Shown here: positions 8,365 through 19,015 of the stretch, piece by piece
How positions within the stretch are numbered: the first letter of the stretch is position 1
How the letters are laid out: each line of letters opens with the position of its first letter
Assembly: GCF_004153165.1 (NCBI RefSeq)
Contig: NZ_SEMD01000002.1
Location: 62,001-126,000, forward strand
Direction: 5' to 3'
From: Sporolactobacillus sp. THM7-4
GTDB taxonomy: Bacteria; Bacillota; Bacilli; Bacillales; Sporolactobacillaceae
Length of the DNA stretch: 64,000 nt
The notes under the pieces: model-generated
Database searches by the model: none
What the model was told of the DNA's origin: nothing
Seen by the model: only the letters and a program-made list of their open reading frames with translations
Program-made: the position numbers and the translations under genes

Positions 8365-9273
8365 TCAATCGGTGACCAGAACTTTTTCCGGTTTAATCAT
8401 TCCCGGTTTTTCCGGGTGCAACCGGTAGATCGCCAGACAATCCCCATTCTTATTATAAACCGCATAGGAATGATTCTGGAATCCTTCGGGGGCCGGCAAT
8501 ACCGCCCCATGAATAATTTTCGCTGCAAGCGAATCATCTATCGTCCAGCTGTCCAAATGTCCGAGCCCGTATTCCAGAGGTTTCAGAGCAGATGAAAAGT
8601 TCCCATTTCCAGCGAGAGATTCAATCTGTTCAAATGTAAGACAGTCATTTAATGTAAAGGGGCCCGCCTGTGTCCTCGTCAAAGAAAGAAGATGGGCCGG
8701 GTACCCAAGCGCCTGTCCGATATCGACCGCAAGTGTCCGGACGTACGTTCCTTTGCTGCAGGATACTTCAAATGGAATATCTTTATTATACATTTGAGCA
8801 TCACTATCAATCCGCAAGTCATAAATGGTCACCCGTCTGACCGGACGCTCAACCGTCAGGCCTTTCCGGGCATATTCGTACAGCTTTCGTCCGTTGACTT
8901 TTACAGCCGAATACATAGGCGGCGACTGCTGAATCTCGCCCCTGAACCTGCTAAAGACCCGCTCAATCCGGTCTCTTGAAATCCGGCCCGTCACTTGCGC
9001 CTGCATAATTATCTCACCGCCTGCATCCTCTGTATCAGTGGAAGTACCAAGTCGTATCCGCCCCTTGTACGTTTTTCGGTAGCCAAGAAGATATTGGGCC
9101 ACTTTTGTCGCCCTGCCCAGACAGAGGACGAGTACGCCGTCTACCTCCGGGTCAAGTGTTCCGGTATGCCCGATCTTGCGGAATCTTAACAGTTTTCGAA
9201 GACGGAAGATACAATCGTGGGAAGTCATCCCGCGCGGCTTATAAAGAGGCAATAGTCCTTCAAACTCAGGCAT
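8365..9273 (-). CDS. truB: tRNA pseudouridine-55 synthase
   Basis: 302 aa. Makes pseudouridine at position 55 in the T-loop of tRNAs. The catalytic aspartate is in GHTGTLDPEVDGVL near residue 40, preceded by KPRGMTSHDCI. C-terminal part is PUA-like (LHPEKPGMIKPEKVL). The ATG follows AAGGTGG at suitable spacing. It lies between rbfA and ribF in the usual translation-linked cluster. Confidence 0.97.
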   Translation of the reverse strand: MPEFEGLLPLYKPRGMTSHDCIFRLRKLLRFRKIGHTGTLDPEVDGVLVLCLGRATKVAQYLLGYRKTYKGRIRLGTSTDTEDAGGEIIMQAQVTGRISRDRIERVFSRFRGEIQQSPPMYSAVKVNGRKLYEYARKGLTVERPVRRVTIYDLRIDSDAQMYNKDIPFEVSCSKGTYVRTLAVDIGQALGYPAHLLSLTRTQAGPFTLNDCLTFEQIESLAGNGNFSSALKPLEYGLGHLDSWTIDDSLAAKIIHGAVLPAPEGFQNHSYAVYNKNGDCLAIYRLHPEKPGMIKPEKVLVTD

Positions 9274-9300
9274 GAACAGTCCACCTTTTCCGCTCTTCCA

Positions 9301-9651
9301 TTAATCGTCTTTCCGATGCAGTTCATTTATCAGTTTATCTATATGACTGCCATATTCAATGGACTGGTCAAACTTAAACTGAATTTCGGGTGTCTTCCTC
9401 AGACGTATTCTTTTACCGATTTCACTGCGGATAAAGCCTCTGGCCTTTGTCAGACCTTCCAGCGTCGCCGTCTTCTTATCTTCATCACCAAGCACACTGA
9501 TATAAACCGTCGCATCCTGAAGATCACCTGTTACGTCCACACCGGTAACAGTTACAAAACCGACCCGGGGATCTTTAAGGCGATGTTCGATTATATCGCT
9601 CATTTCTTTTTTCATCTGCTCAGCGACGCGATGTACCCGTAAATTCGCCAT
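9301..9651 (-). CDS. rbfA: 30S ribosome-binding factor A
   Basis: 116 aa. KH-fold late 30S maturation and cold-adaptation factor. Conserved features include [21 protein letters not shown] near the N-terminus, [13 protein letters not shown] and the C-terminal [15 protein letters not shown]. The start at 9651 (MANLRVHR) is preceded by GGAGGCTTCACCCC; the open frame upstream to 9678 is not needed. It follows the DUF503 gene by 17 nt and precedes truB. Confidence 0.97.
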   Translation of the reverse strand: MANLRVHRVAEQMKKEMSDIIEHRLKDPRVGFVTVTGVDVTGDLQDATVYISVLGDEDKKTATLEGLTKARGFIRSEIGKRIRLRKTPEIQFKFDQSIEYGSHIDKLINELHRKDD

Positions 9652-9668
9652 GGGGTGAAGCCTCCTTA

Positions 9669-9950
9669 TCAAAACCATTCAAAAAAAGTTTCTGTCCTTT
9701 CGATGTCTGCCCGTACGTCAATAAGTGACAGAGCGCGGGCAAGCTCCTGTTCAACATGAACCTTTGATGTTCCGACTGATACAAAGGCAAGCGCCGTTCG
9801 CTGCCACGCATCCTGGTGTCCGGTTTCACTGGCTGCCAGATTTCGACCGTTCGTTGCTTTACGCAGTATACTCAAGATAACGGCCCGTTTATCCTTCAAA
9901 GACCGGGCAATGTACACGATACATTCACACTGAACGAGTCCGACAATCAT
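9669..9950 (-). CDS. ylxP: DUF503 family protein (YlxP-like)
   Basis: 93 aa, small conserved protein found between infB and rbfA in Firmicutes. It begins [20 protein letters not shown] and contains [16 protein letters not shown] and later [18 protein letters not shown], as expected for DUF503. Its start overlaps the infB stop by 4 nt with GGAGGAAGTT upstream. The molecular function is not established to my knowledge; the context suggests a link to translation or ribosome assembly. Confidence 0.92.
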   Translation of the reverse strand: MIVGLVQCECIVYIARSLKDKRAVILSILRKATNGRNLAASETGHQDAWQRTALAFVSVGTSKVHVEQELARALSLIDVRADIERTETFFEWF

Positions 9951-12175
9951 TTCGGCTGAACTTCCTCCATAACGAAGGCTTCCATGGTGTCGCCCTCTTT
10001 AATATCATTGAAATTTTCAAGCGTAACACCGCACTCAAAGCCCGCTTTAACCTCTCTGGCATCATCCTTGAAGCGTTTCAATGTATCAACATGACCTTCG
10101 TAAATCACGACACCATCGCGAATAAGCCGGATACCGGCATCTTTGGAAATTTTACCATCTGTAACATAACATCCGGCAATCGTACCAATTTTGGAGACTT
10201 TGAACGTGGTGCGGACTTCAAGCTGACCGATCACTTTTTCTTTGAATTCCGGATCAAGCATGCCTTTCATTGCCGCTTCCATTTCATCGATTGCGTCATA
10301 GATGACACGATACAGACGAATGTCCACTTTTTCTTCTTCCGCTACACTTTTCGCGTGATTGTCCGGACGAACGTTAAACCCGATAATGATTGCGTTAGAA
10401 GCCGCAGCGAGAATAATATCCGATTCGCTGATTCCGCCGACACCGGAATGGACGATATTAATTTTCACGCCATCCACATCGATCTTTCTGAGTGAACCGG
10501 ACAGCGCCTCAACCGACCCCTGAACATCCGCTTTAATAACGACGTTGATTTCTTTCATTTCGCCTTCTTTAATTTTTTCAAACAGATCATCCAGACTGAC
10601 TTTGGATGATGTCTCTTTACGCTCTGTAATCATAGCCCGTTCAGCACGTGTCTCGCCGATCTGACGCGCCTTCTTTTCATCCTCAAAAACCCTGAATTGA
10701 TCCCCGGCCAGAGGAACACTGTTCAACCCGGTAATTTCAACAGGGGTTGAAGGTTCTGCTTTCTTCACCCGGCGTCCGACATCATTGACCATAGCCCTGA
10801 CGCGGCCAAATGCGCTGCCGACGACGATCGGATCGCCGATTTTCAGTGTTCCGTTCTGTACGAGCAAGGTCGCAACCGGGCCCCTGCCTTTATCCAGCTG
10901 AGCCTCAATGACGGCGCCTCTTGCCGGTTTATCCGGGTTGGCTTTATACTCTTCAACTTCCGCAACAAGAAGAATCATTTCAAGCAGTTCGTCGATACCG
11001 GTCCCTTTTTTTGCGGAGATCTTGACAAAAATAGTATCTCCTCCCCAGTCTTCCGGAATCAATCCTTGCTCTGACAATTCCTGCATCACATGATCCGGGT
11101 TGGCATTTGGCTTGTCAATCTTATTCACAGCGACAATGATCGGCACCCTGGCCGCACGGGCATGGTGGATCGCTTCGATCGTTTGAGGCATAACTCCGTC
11201 ATCAGCTGCTACAACCAGTACGGTGATATCAGTGATTTCGGCACCGCGTGCCCGCATCGTCGTAAAAGCGGCATGACCCGGGGTATCAAGAAAAGTTATT
11301 TTTTTACCTTCATGGGTTACCTGATACGCACCGATATGCTGCGTGATTCCTCCTGCTTCACCGGCAGTAACTTTCGTATGGCGGATGGAATCAAGCAGTG
11401 TCGTTTTTCCATGGTCGACATGCCCCATAATGGTAACAACCGGAGGGCGGATTACAGCTGTTTCTTCATCGATACCGAGGCCCTCTTTTTCAAAGCTTGC
11501 TTCATCGACGATCACTTCGTCCTCGACCGCGACACCATAATCGGATGCAAGGAGTTCTATAGTGTCCTTATCCAGATCCTGATTTTTCGTCGCCATGACG
11601 CCAAGTCCCATTAATTTCTTAATGATTTCGGTTGACGGACGGCCGAGTTTCTCCGCAAACTGTCCGACCGTAAGTGATCCGGACACAACAATCTTATCCG
11701 GCAGACGGATTTCCTGTTTCTGACGGTTACCGTGAGATTGATTTCCCCGTCTTTTTGAATTGAAACGTCCGCCGTGACGGCCGCTATTTCTCTTGTTGCT
11801 GTTGCTGCTGTTTCGTGAGCGTCCGCCGTTATTATAATTACTTTCGTTCATGTTTTTGCTGTTTCCTTGTTTTCCTTTTGTGCTGTTCACATTTTTGTCC
11901 TTTTTCCCATTAGCCGATCGATCTGTTCGTGTGTCTCTTGTTTTCGTTTGATTCACTGGTACCTCTTCACTCTTTTTTTTCGGCTTTGTAGCCTCTGCCT
12001 GGTGAGGCGCAGCCGTATTTTTGTTCAATCTATTGTTTAACTGTTTAATGGCATTGTCTTCAATAACCGACATATGACTCTTGACCGAATAGCCAAGGCC
12101 TTCCAGATTAGAAATAATTTCTTTACTTGTCAGATGATGTTCTTTTGCATATTCATAGATACGCATCTTACTCAT
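9947..12175 (-). CDS. infB: Translation initiation factor IF-2
   Basis: 742 aa GTPase that places initiator tRNA on the 30S subunit. A short N-terminal IF2 domain ([17 protein letters not shown]) is followed by a low-complexity, Asn/Ser/Lys/Arg-rich linker at about residues 55-160. A second IF2_N-type domain precedes the G domain with G1 GHVDHGKT at 251-258, then [12 protein letters not shown] and SAKKGTG. C-terminal domains II-IV follow. The start at 12175 (MSKMRIYEY) has GGGGGTGAATAT upstream; the extension to 12202 is unlikely. Lies between rplGA and ylxP with very tight spacing. Confidence 0.98.
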   Translation of the reverse strand: MSKMRIYEYAKEHHLTSKEIISNLEGLGYSVKSHMSVIEDNAIKQLNNRLNKNTAAPHQAEATKPKKKSEEVPVNQTKTRDTRTDRSANGKKDKNVNSTKGKQGNSKNMNESNYNNGGRSRNSSNSNKRNSGRHGGRFNSKRRGNQSHGNRQKQEIRLPDKIVVSGSLTVGQFAEKLGRPSTEIIKKLMGLGVMATKNQDLDKDTIELLASDYGVAVEDEVIVDEASFEKEGLGIDEETAVIRPPVVTIMGHVDHGKTTLLDSIRHTKVTAGEAGGITQHIGAYQVTHEGKKITFLDTPGHAAFTTMRARGAEITDITVLVVAADDGVMPQTIEAIHHARAARVPIIVAVNKIDKPNANPDHVMQELSEQGLIPEDWGGDTIFVKISAKKGTGIDELLEMILLVAEVEEYKANPDKPARGAVIEAQLDKGRGPVATLLVQNGTLKIGDPIVVGSAFGRVRAMVNDVGRRVKKAEPSTPVEITGLNSVPLAGDQFRVFEDEKKARQIGETRAERAMITERKETSSKVSLDDLFEKIKEGEMKEINVVIKADVQGSVEALSGSLRKIDVDGVKINIVHSGVGGISESDIILAAASNAIIIGFNVRPDNHAKSVAEEEKVDIRLYRVIYDAIDEMEAAMKGMLDPEFKEKVIGQLEVRTTFKVSKIGTIAGCYVTDGKISKDAGIRLIRDGVVIYEGHVDTLKRFKDDAREVKAGFECGVTLENFNDIKEGDTMEAFVMEEVQPK

Positions 12176-12179
12176 ATAT

Positions 12180-12503
12180 TCACCCCCGTGTTGATGGTTC
12201 AAGCCACTCGATCAGTTTTTCAGCAAATCCATCTTCTGTCACGGCAATAAGCACACGCGACGGTTGACCGATCGACTGGCCCAGCGCTGCCCGATCCGGA
12301 ACGACAAGAAGCGGCACATGATAGTAGCTACATTTGTTGCCTGTTGTTTTTTTTGTACGGTTCGAGGCATCCGCCGACATAATAACGGCTTTGGCCTTTC
12401 CTTCGCGAATCATTCTCAGAACCGTCTCCTCTCCCGAGACGATCTTGCCCGCCCGCTGTGCCAGCCCAAGCAGCGACTGCCATTGGTTATTTTTCGCCGG
12501 CAT
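12180..12503 (-). CDS. rplGA: L7Ae-family ribosomal-type protein (YlxQ)
   Basis: 107 aa member of the L7Ae/L30e/S12e family of kink-turn RNA-binding proteins. Typical sequence includes [18 protein letters not shown] and [17 protein letters not shown]. The start at 12503 (MPAKNNQW) uses GAGGAA upstream and overlaps the 3' end of rnpM by 17 nt. B. subtilis YlxQ occupies the same place between ylxR and infB. Longer frames up to 12611 are shadows of rnpM. Confidence 0.94.
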   Translation of the reverse strand: MPAKNNQWQSLLGLAQRAGKIVSGEETVLRMIREGKAKAVIMSADASNRTKKTTGNKCSYYHVPLLVVPDRAALGQSIGQPSRVLIAVTEDGFAEKLIEWLEPSTRG

Positions 12504-12777
12504 CGACAGGATGTTCCTCCAGATAAGCCTCCATGTCATCAAAAACGTGATCGGGAATCGGCACGCCCAAATGACGGGAAAGCAAATTTTTTTCTCTTGC
12601 TTTCTGAACACATGACTTTCTTTTCGATAAATAGGCGCCTCGTCCGTTTTTCTTTCCCGTTAAATCAAGAAAAATCTCTCCTTCGGGTGAACGGACAATG
12701 CGGAACAATCCTTTTTTTTCAGAAGATTCCTGGCAGGCGATACACTTTCGCATCGGTATTTTTCGCTGTTTAGGCAA
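12487..12777 (-). CDS. rnpM: YlxR family RNA-binding protein (RNase P modulator RnpM)
   Basis: 96 aa. The YlxR fold is shown by RKIPMRKCIACQE, a central LDLTGKKNGRGAYL and LSRHLGVPIPDHVFDDM. The conserved GRGAY motif is intact. The homologous protein was recently named RnpM after binding to RNase P RNA in B. subtilis. The start codon is TTG at 12777, with GGAGGCTGATCACT upstream. Lies 14 nt after nusA and overlaps rplGA. Confidence 0.93.
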   Translation of the reverse strand: MPKQRKIPMRKCIACQESSEKKGLFRIVRSPEGEIFLDLTGKKNGRGAYLSKRKSCVQKAREKNLLSRHLGVPIPDHVFDDMEAYLEEHPVDAGEK

Positions 12778-12791
12778 AGTGATCAGCCTCC

Positions 12792-13937
12792 TTAATTTTT
12801 ATCGACATCAGAAGGATCAGATTCCTCTTTCTCAGGTTCCTCGCTGATTGAACCCAAATCGACAGCAGTATCCTCCGCCCCGTTGTCATCCAGAAGTCCG
12901 GCTTCTTCCGCTTCAGATTCGCTCTTAATATCAATCTTCCAGCCTGTCAGTTTCGCGGCAAGACGCGCGTTCTGCCCTTTTTTGCCAATGGCAAGCGAAA
13001 GCTGATAATCAGGAACAACGACCGTCGTCGCCTTTTCTTCTTCATGAACAATGACCTTAACGACTTTTGAAGGACTGAGGGCGTTCGCCACATAAGTTAC
13101 CGGGTCTTCAGACCAGCGGACAATATCGATCTTTTCCCCTTTTAATTCTGTTACAATCGTCTGTACTCTCGAACCCTTTGGTCCGACACAGGCTCCGACC
13201 GCATCAACAGCCGGATCTTCCGCATGTACAGCAATCTTTGAACGATCGCCGGCCTCGCGCGAGATTGATTTGATTTCAACGGTTCCATCATAGATTTCAG
13301 GAACTTCTAATTCAAACAGGCGTTTCAGAAGTCCGGGATGAGTTCGTGACACCGTGATCATCGGACCCTTTTTTGCATCCTCTACTTTTGTAATATAGAC
13401 TTTTATACGGTCATGCGGACGATAGGTCTCATTCGGCATTTGTTCCGACTGAGGCAGCAGTGCCTCTACACGGCCCAGGTCGACATAGATAAACCGATGA
13501 TCCATGCGCTGTACAATACCTGTCATAATGTCGTCCTGCCTGTCAATATATTCCGAATAGATCACACTGCGCTCCGCCTCGCGCAGCCGCTGAGTCACAA
13601 CCTGTTTGGCCGTCTGAGCGGCAATCCGTCCAAAATTCCGGGGAGTCACTTCGATTTCTACTGTATCCCCAAGTTGATAATGAGGATTCAGTTTTTTAGC
13701 AGCCTCGACCGACAGCTGCAGATTGTCATTTTCAACGCTTTCAACGACTTCTTTCCGCGCATAGACCCTGACCTGCCCCAATCCTTCATTGATGTCCACA
13801 CGAACATTCTGGGCCTGATCAAAATTCCGCTTATAGGCAGAAATCAGTGCGGCTTCAATCGCGTCAATCAGAACTTCTTTACTGATGCCTTTATCTTTTT
13901 CCAGTGCTGTGATTGCTTCAATCAGATCACTGCTCAT
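12792..13937 (-). CDS. nusA: Transcription termination/antitermination factor NusA
   Basis: 381 aa. The N-terminal RNA-polymerase-binding domain begins SSDLIEAITALEKDKGISKEVL; an S1 domain (DIMTGIVQRMDHRFIYVDL) is at about 135-200, followed by two KH domains (GACVGPKGSRVQTIV and LAIGKKGQNARLAAKL). The acidic C-terminal tail lacks the extra repeats of proteobacterial NusA, as in other Firmicutes. ATG with GGGGAGAAAAGAA upstream. It follows rimP in an operon preceded by a promoter and leader terminator that could make NusA self-limiting. Confidence 0.98.
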   Translation of the reverse strand: MSSDLIEAITALEKDKGISKEVLIDAIEAALISAYKRNFDQAQNVRVDINEGLGQVRVYARKEVVESVENDNLQLSVEAAKKLNPHYQLGDTVEIEVTPRNFGRIAAQTAKQVVTQRLREAERSVIYSEYIDRQDDIMTGIVQRMDHRFIYVDLGRVEALLPQSEQMPNETYRPHDRIKVYITKVEDAKKGPMITVSRTHPGLLKRLFELEVPEIYDGTVEIKSISREAGDRSKIAVHAEDPAVDAVGACVGPKGSRVQTIVTELKGEKIDIVRWSEDPVTYVANALSPSKVVKVIVHEEEKATTVVVPDYQLSLAIGKKGQNARLAAKLTGWKIDIKSESEAEEAGLLDDNGAEDTAVDLGSISEEPEKEESDPSDVDKN

Positions 13938-13975
13938 TTCTTTTCTCCCCTTTTTACACCATCATGTCCCTTGTG

Positions 13976-14446
13976 TTAAAAGATGATTGCAAGACGGCTG
14001 CTTGCAATCTTATCAAAAGGCAGCGTGACATAATCGACTTTGGTCTTGTTTCTGACTTCGATTGTCACACTCTCATGATTCACATGAGTCAGTTTTCCTT
14101 CGAAAACTTTGGAACCGTTAACCGGTACGTAAGTGGTCAGATGAACATCCTTTCCCACCGATTTTTCGAAGTCCTCATACTTTTTAAGCGGTCTTTCAGC
14201 CCCCGCTGATGAGACTTCTAAAAAATACGTTTCCTTTATCGGATCATGTTCGTCAAGTGCCGCGCTTATTTTCTCGCTGACTGCCGTGCATGTGTCCAGA
14301 TCGACGCCTTCAGGTGAATCAATGAAGATGCGAAGGAACCTGTTCTTTCCCTCTTTTACATACTGAATATCGACTAATTCAAGATTCATGTCTTTAAGTA
14401 TCGGGGAAATCCATTCGTCCGTCACCTTCGCGATTACGTTACCCAT
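13976..14446 (-). CDS. rimP: Ribosome maturation factor RimP
   Basis: 156 aa, required for 30S maturation. Conserved features are LELVDIQYVKEGKNRFLRIFID near residues 24-45, CTAVSEKISAALDE, and YFLEVSSAGAERPLK. I chose the ATG at 14446 (MGNVIAKV) because AAAGGAGG lies 8 nt upstream; an in-frame extension to 14488 runs into the leader hairpin. First gene of the rimP-nusA-rnpM-rplGA-infB cluster. Confidence 0.97.
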   Translation of the reverse strand: MGNVIAKVTDEWISPILKDMNLELVDIQYVKEGKNRFLRIFIDSPEGVDLDTCTAVSEKISAALDEHDPIKETYFLEVSSAGAERPLKKYEDFEKSVGKDVHLTTYVPVNGSKVFEGKLTHVNHESVTIEVRNKTKVDYVTLPFDKIASSRLAIIF

Positions 14447-14461
14447 GTCGAGCCTCCTTTT

Positions 14462-14493
14462 GAAAACGAAAGAGTGGGATATTCCCACTCTTT
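14462..14493 (-). terminator. Leader terminator/attenuator between rimP promoter and rimP
   Basis: Minus strand AAAGAGTGGGAATATCCCACTCTTT forms a 10-11-bp stem (14469-14493) followed by CGTTTTC, a short and interrupted U-rich tract. It lies downstream of the predicted rimP promoter (14527-14555), so it can act on both polC read-through and the rimP transcript itself. A weak U tract fits a NusA-stimulated terminator; B. subtilis has been reported to carry a NusA-dependent terminator in this leader. Confidence 0.75.
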
Positions 14494-14526
14494 CCAGTCG
14501 AACTATTAACCAGTATTTCCACTGAT

Positions 14527-14555
14527 ACTATAACATACCCATATTTTTAAGGCAA
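14527..14555 (-). promoter_or_regulatory. Sigma-A-type promoter of the rimP-nusA operon
   Basis: Minus strand TTGCCT (14550-14555), 17-nt spacer, TATAGT (14527-14532), about 40 nt after the polC stop. Gives a leader of about 75 nt containing the hairpin at 14469-14493. Confidence 0.75.
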
Positions 14556-14595
14556 GAATAGAGGAAATCAGATCAAGTCCGGATGCAGCAAGCTT

Positions 14596-17500
14596 TTAAA
14601 ACAAGGACAACTGGTTCGCATCGGGCATACCCTTCAGACACCCCTGGCTGTCAAGGTATTCCAGAACGGTTTTCGAGATTTTCGCTCGTTTCTGTAAGTC
14701 TTCTTTCGACAGGAATTCTCCATCATCCCTTGCAGCGGCAATCGACTTCGCAGCGTTGGTTCCGACCCCGGGAATCGCATTGAACGGCGGGATCAGTGTC
14801 TCTCCGTCTACGATAAAACGGGTCGCATCCGAGCGGTACAAGTCAACCGACTGAAAACCAAATCCGCGCTCGCACATTTCGAGTCCGAGTTCCAGTACGG
14901 TCAGTAAACTCTTTTCCTTTGGCATCGCGTCGTTGCCTTTTTTCTCAATTTCATCCATTTTGTCTTTAATTGCTGCAGAACCCTGCTTCATGACATCGAT
15001 GTCGAAGTCATCGGCGCGTACCGAGAAGTAGGTCGCATAAAACAAAATCGGGTAGTGAACTTTAAAATAGGCAATGCGGAAAGCCATCAGCACATAAGCC
15101 GTTGCATGGGCTTTAGGAAACATATACTTGATTTTGAGACAGGACTGTACGTACCAATCCGGAACGTTATTTTCCTTCATTTCTTCGATCCACTCATCAT
15201 TAAGACCCTTGCCTTTTCGAACGGACTCCATGATCTTAAAAGCGTGGGACGGCTCAAGCCCCTTATGCATCAAGTCGATCATAATGTCATCGCGGCAGCA
15301 GATCACGTCTTTCAGAACACAGGTGCCGCTGTCAATCAGTTCCTGAGCGTTCCCAAGCCAGACATCGGTTCCGTGTGAAAGTCCTGAGATCTGGACTAAT
15401 TCAGCAAAAGTGGTCGGTTTCGTATCTTCAAGCATCTGTCGGACAAAACGGGTTCCAAATTCAGGGATACCAAGCGTCCCCGTTTTACAGCGAATTTGTT
15501 CCGCTGTGACACCGAGTGACTCGGTTGAACTGAAAATTTTCATGACTTCCCTGTCATCTGCAGGAATCGTTTTCGGGTCAATTCCGCTCAGATCTTGAAG
15601 CATACGGATTACCGTCGGATCATCGTGCCCGAGAATATCCAGTTTCAAAATGTTATCATGAATGGAGTGAAAATCAAAATGGGTTGTTTTCCACTCTGCA
15701 TTCTGATCATCGGCCGGATACTGAACTGGTGTAAAATCATAAATTTCCATATCGCGTGGAACGACAACAATGCCGCCCGGGTGCTGCCCGGTCGTTCGTT
15801 TGGCACCCGTACATCCGGCAGCGAGGCGATCACGTTCCGCGCTTCGGAAATGATTTCCCGTATCCTCTTCATAACCCTTTACATATCCGTATGCCGTTTT
15901 ATCGGCAATCGTGCCGATTGTGCCTGCGCGAAATACTTTGTCCTCACCGAAAAGAACTTTCGTATAATTGTGCGCGACCGGCTGATAGTCTCCTGAGAAA
16001 TTGAGGTCGATATCCGGAACTTTGTCCCCTTTGAAACCAAGAAACGTTTCAAAAGGTATGTCATGGCCGTCTTTTTTCATCGCCGTCCCGCAATCCGGAC
16101 AGTTTTTATCGGGAAGGTCGAACCCGCAGGCTACCGAGCCATCTGTAAAGAATTCCGTATGGTGGCATTTCGGGCAGAGATAGTGCGGAGGCAGCGGATT
16201 CACCTCGGTAATCTCAAGCATAGTTGCAACAAGCGAAGATCCGACCGATCCACGTGAACCAACCAGGTAACCATCAATCAGCGACTTTTTCACCAGTTTA
16301 TGGGCGATCAGATAGATAACGGAAAATCCGTTCCCTATAATACTCTTTAATTCCTTGCTCAGGCGCTTTTCCATAATTTCAGGAAGCTTCTCTCCATAGA
16401 GCAAATGTGCACGGTTGTATGTCTTTTCCTTTACTTCTTCTTCCGCACCGTCGATCGTCGGCGTGTAAAGTTTGTCTTTTACTGGCGCGATATCCTCTAT
16501 CATGTCGGCGATTGCGTTTGGATTCTTTACGACAACTTCTCTCGCCTTTTCCTCACCGAGAAAACTCATGCACTTCAGCATTTCGCCGGTCGTACGGAAG
16601 TGGACATCCGGCTGTGTCTGACGGTTCAGCGGGTTTCCGGATTGAGAAGCAATCAGGATTTTGCGGTAAATATGGTCATGCTCATCCAGATAATGAACAT
16701 TACCTGTTGCGACGACCGGTTTATTCATTTTTTCGCCCAGCTTGACGAGCTTGATCATGACATCCTTTAAAGCAAGTTCATCACGAATTATCCCTTTTTC
16801 AACAAGGTGCATGTAGTTGGACGGCGGTTGAATTTCTATGTAGTCGTAAAAAGCCGCAACTTTTTCTGCAACTTCAGCTGACTTCTGCATCATTGCCTCA
16901 AACAGCTCGCCTTTATCGCAGCCGGAGCCGACAATCAGTCCTTCGCGGTATTTGGTTAAAAGCGAACGAGGGATCCGGGGTACACGATAGAAATACATGA
17001 CGTGAGAAAGCGAGATCAGCTTGTACAGATTCTTCAGCCCCGTCTGGTTCCTGACCAGCAGAATAATGTGAGACGGACGGACACGGTTCATGTTGCCTTT
17101 TCCCATATTATCATTCAGCTGATCATGATAGACCATTCCCGAGCCCGCCGCATCCTTCAGCATTTTCATGGCCAGGTAGCCGGTCGCTTCCGTGTCGTAA
17201 ATCGCACGGTGATGGTGTGTCAGTTCAATGTTGAACGCTTTGCATAAAGTGTCGAGCTTGTGGTTTTTGAAATTTGGATAAAGAAAACGTCCCAGTTCAA
17301 GTGTATCAATCACCGGATTGTCCGCTGGTCCAAGGCCTGACTTTTTGTACCCGTTATTTAAAAATCCCATATCAAAAGTTGCATTATGAGCCACAAGAAT
17401 CGCATCGCCGGCAAACGTTCTGAATGCTTTCAGCACCTCATCAGCGTCCGGCGCATCCGCCAGCATTTCATCGGTAATACTGGTCAGTTCAATGATTTTT

Positions 17501-18900
17501 TTGGGTAGCGGATGATGCGGGTTGGCAAACTGGTCAAACTTATCGACGACTTCTCCATTTTTGATTCTGACTGCCGCAAGTTCAATAATCGTGTCATAAA
17601 CTGCAGACAATCCGGTAGTTTCGACGTCAAATACAACATACGTTTCATCCGCGAGCAGCCTGTGTGCCAGATTGTATGCGATCGGCACCCCGTCATCAAC
17701 AAGGTTCGCCTCGACCCCGTAAAGAACTTTTACTCCATATTTTTTGCCTGCACTGTAGGCTTCAGGAAAAGACTGAGCGACCCCATGATCCGTGATCGCG
17801 ATTGCTTTGTGACCCCACTTTTTTGCCCGTTTGATCAGCGATGTTGCAGTAACCACGGCATCCATCTGGCTCATCACAGTGTGCGCATGCAGCTCGACCC
17901 GCTTTTCTCCTTCAGGAGCCGTGTCACGCTTTTTTTGGGGTTGAACCTCTTCTATGTCATTCGCAATCATAACAAGATCGCGGACAAAGGTATCATTCTG
18001 GACGCCACCACGTACTCTGACCCACATCCCTTTCTGCAGGCTTTGAAACCTGGCCGCGTCTTCCTTATCACGGGAGAATACTTTAACCATCAGGGAATCG
18101 GTATAGTCGGTCAGCTTGAAGAGAAGCAGGGTCCTCCCGCTCCGCAACTCGCGAGTTTCTACGTCAAAGATATATCCCTGAATCGTTACCCTCCGTTCCT
18201 CATCCTGGATGGTCTCTATCGAAACGGGTTCATCATGAATGTCATAGCCAATCTTGAACGGCCCCTGAGGTGTCCCATCATCCGCCTCTTCTTTGGCCTT
18301 CTTTTTTTCAAGCATAGCTTCCACGACTTTCTGCTTATCTTCTTCCTCACGTTTTCTGACAAACGTTTCATATGCTTTTCTTGTACTTTCATGATCAATT
18401 TCAATGGCCAGAGAGAAAGGAGGAAAACCGCAAGGGCGCAGTTTCTCATTCAGCACATGCGGAAGCTTACGTTTCATCAGCCCCGCTTCTGTTTCGCCTG
18501 ATGCCCGGAGAAACAATTGTCCATCCCGCAGTTCCGGGGTCTGCCCGGAAAGGCAGGCTTTTAACGCTGGAAAGTCGGCGCCCGAACTGTCGCACAGCAT
18601 CGTCCAGTAATCCTTCAGCAACTTGTCCGCTCCTTCTGAGGATCGTACCTTTATGGAAAAGGTAATCTTAGCGGCAATCGATTGAAAATGACTGGTCAGC
18701 TGACTGCCCAGCCATTCAAACACGTGGTAGGGTAGAATCCGGTCAACCAGGAATTCGAAATGCCAATGACGCTCTTCTCGAAAAACAGTCAGCTTTTCAA
18801 TTTCTCCGTGTTTTAAAGAATTATTCAGCCACTCATCGGGTGCCTCAATCTGCCGCATCAGAATCAGCCAGCGAGAATCATTCGACAAATTTCCGGTCAT
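14596..18900 (-). CDS. polC: DNA polymerase III alpha subunit, PolC type
   Basis: 1434 aa replicative polymerase of low-GC Gram-positives. The N-terminal domain is followed by an OB fold at about 235-320, a split PHP domain beginning [16 protein letters not shown] (HAHT at 338-341), and an inserted DnaQ-type 3'-5' exonuclease starting FDVETTGL near 424. The polymerase core includes [14 protein letters not shown], a zinc-binding cluster (CPKCHHTEF ... CPDCGTAM) and [12 protein letters not shown] with catalytic aspartates. The ATG at 18900 follows AAAGGAG; the upstream in-frame GTG contains that SD and is rejected. Length and domain order match the family. Confidence 0.98.
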   Translation of the reverse strand: MTGNLSNDSRWLILMRQIEAPDEWLNNSLKHGEIEKLTVFREERHWHFEFLVDRILPYHVFEWLGSQLTSHFQSIAAKITFSIKVRSSEGADKLLKDYWTMLCDSSGADFPALKACLSGQTPELRDGQLFLRASGETEAGLMKRKLPHVLNEKLRPCGFPPFSLAIEIDHESTRKAYETFVRKREEEDKQKVVEAMLEKKKAKEEADDGTPQGPFKIGYDIHDEPVSIETIQDEERRVTIQGYIFDVETRELRSGRTLLLFKLTDYTDSLMVKVFSRDKEDAARFQSLQKGMWVRVRGGVQNDTFVRDLVMIANDIEEVQPQKKRDTAPEGEKRVELHAHTVMSQMDAVVTATSLIKRAKKWGHKAIAITDHGVAQSFPEAYSAGKKYGVKVLYGVEANLVDDGVPIAYNLAHRLLADETYVVFDVETTGLSAVYDTIIELAAVRIKNGEVVDKFDQFANPHHPLPKKIIELTSITDEMLADAPDADEVLKAFRTFAGDAILVAHNATFDMGFLNNGYKKSGLGPADNPVIDTLELGRFLYPNFKNHKLDTLCKAFNIELTHHHRAIYDTEATGYLAMKMLKDAAGSGMVYHDQLNDNMGKGNMNRVRPSHIILLVRNQTGLKNLYKLISLSHVMYFYRVPRIPRSLLTKYREGLIVGSGCDKGELFEAMMQKSAEVAEKVAAFYDYIEIQPPSNYMHLVEKGIIRDELALKDVMIKLVKLGEKMNKPVVATGNVHYLDEHDHIYRKILIASQSGNPLNRQTQPDVHFRTTGEMLKCMSFLGEEKAREVVVKNPNAIADMIEDIAPVKDKLYTPTIDGAEEEVKEKTYNRAHLLYGEKLPEIMEKRLSKELKSIIGNGFSVIYLIAHKLVKKSLIDGYLVGSRGSVGSSLVATMLEITEVNPLPPHYLCPKCHHTEFFTDGSVACGFDLPDKNCPDCGTAMKKDGHDIPFETFLGFKGDKVPDIDLNFSGDYQPVAHNYTKVLFGEDKVFRAGTIGTIADKTAYGYVKGYEEDTGNHFRSAERDRLAAGCTGAKRTTGQHPGGIVVVPRDMEIYDFTPVQYPADDQNAEWKTTHFDFHSIHDNILKLDILGHDDPTVIRMLQDLSGIDPKTIPADDREVMKIFSSTESLGVTAEQIRCKTGTLGIPEFGTRFVRQMLEDTKPTTFAELVQISGLSHGTDVWLGNAQELIDSGTCVLKDVICCRDDIMIDLMHKGLEPSHAFKIMESVRKGKGLNDEWIEEMKENNVPDWYVQSCLKIKYMFPKAHATAYVLMAFRIAYFKVHYPILFYATYFSVRADDFDIDVMKQGSAAIKDKMDEIEKKGNDAMPKEKSLLTVLELGLEMCERGFGFQSVDLYRSDATRFIVDGETLIPPFNAIPGVGTNAAKSIAAARDDGEFLSKEDLQKRAKISKTVLEYLDSQGCLKGMPDANQLSLF

Positions 18901-18961
18901 TAATTCCTGTTCTCCTTTCACTATTAATCTGGCAGGGCCGAGTCAAAGGTAGTAGACTCAT

Positions 18962-19003
18962 CAAAAAAGAAAAAGGAGCTGCTTCAACCGCGAGGCTCCT
19001 TTT
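18962..19003 (-). terminator. Intrinsic terminator after proS
   Basis: Minus strand AAAAGGAGC and GCTCCTTTT flank a 15-nt loop, followed by TCTTTTTTGA. It lies between proS and polC, with only about 60 nt left before the polC start and no clear promoter seen there, so some read-through into polC is likely. Confidence 0.85.
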
Positions 19004-19015
19004 GAAAGCAACCAT

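Noticed and set aside
15595-15996. Long plus-strand frame opposite polC
   Set aside because: It lies entirely antisense to a conserved polymerase domain and has no SD or recognisable protein content, as with the other plus-strand frames.
17512-18501. 329-codon plus-strand frame opposite the PolC N-terminal half
   Set aside because: The length comes from codon bias of the strong minus-strand gene; composition (Phe/Ile/Arg/His-rich) and lack of an SD argue against coding.
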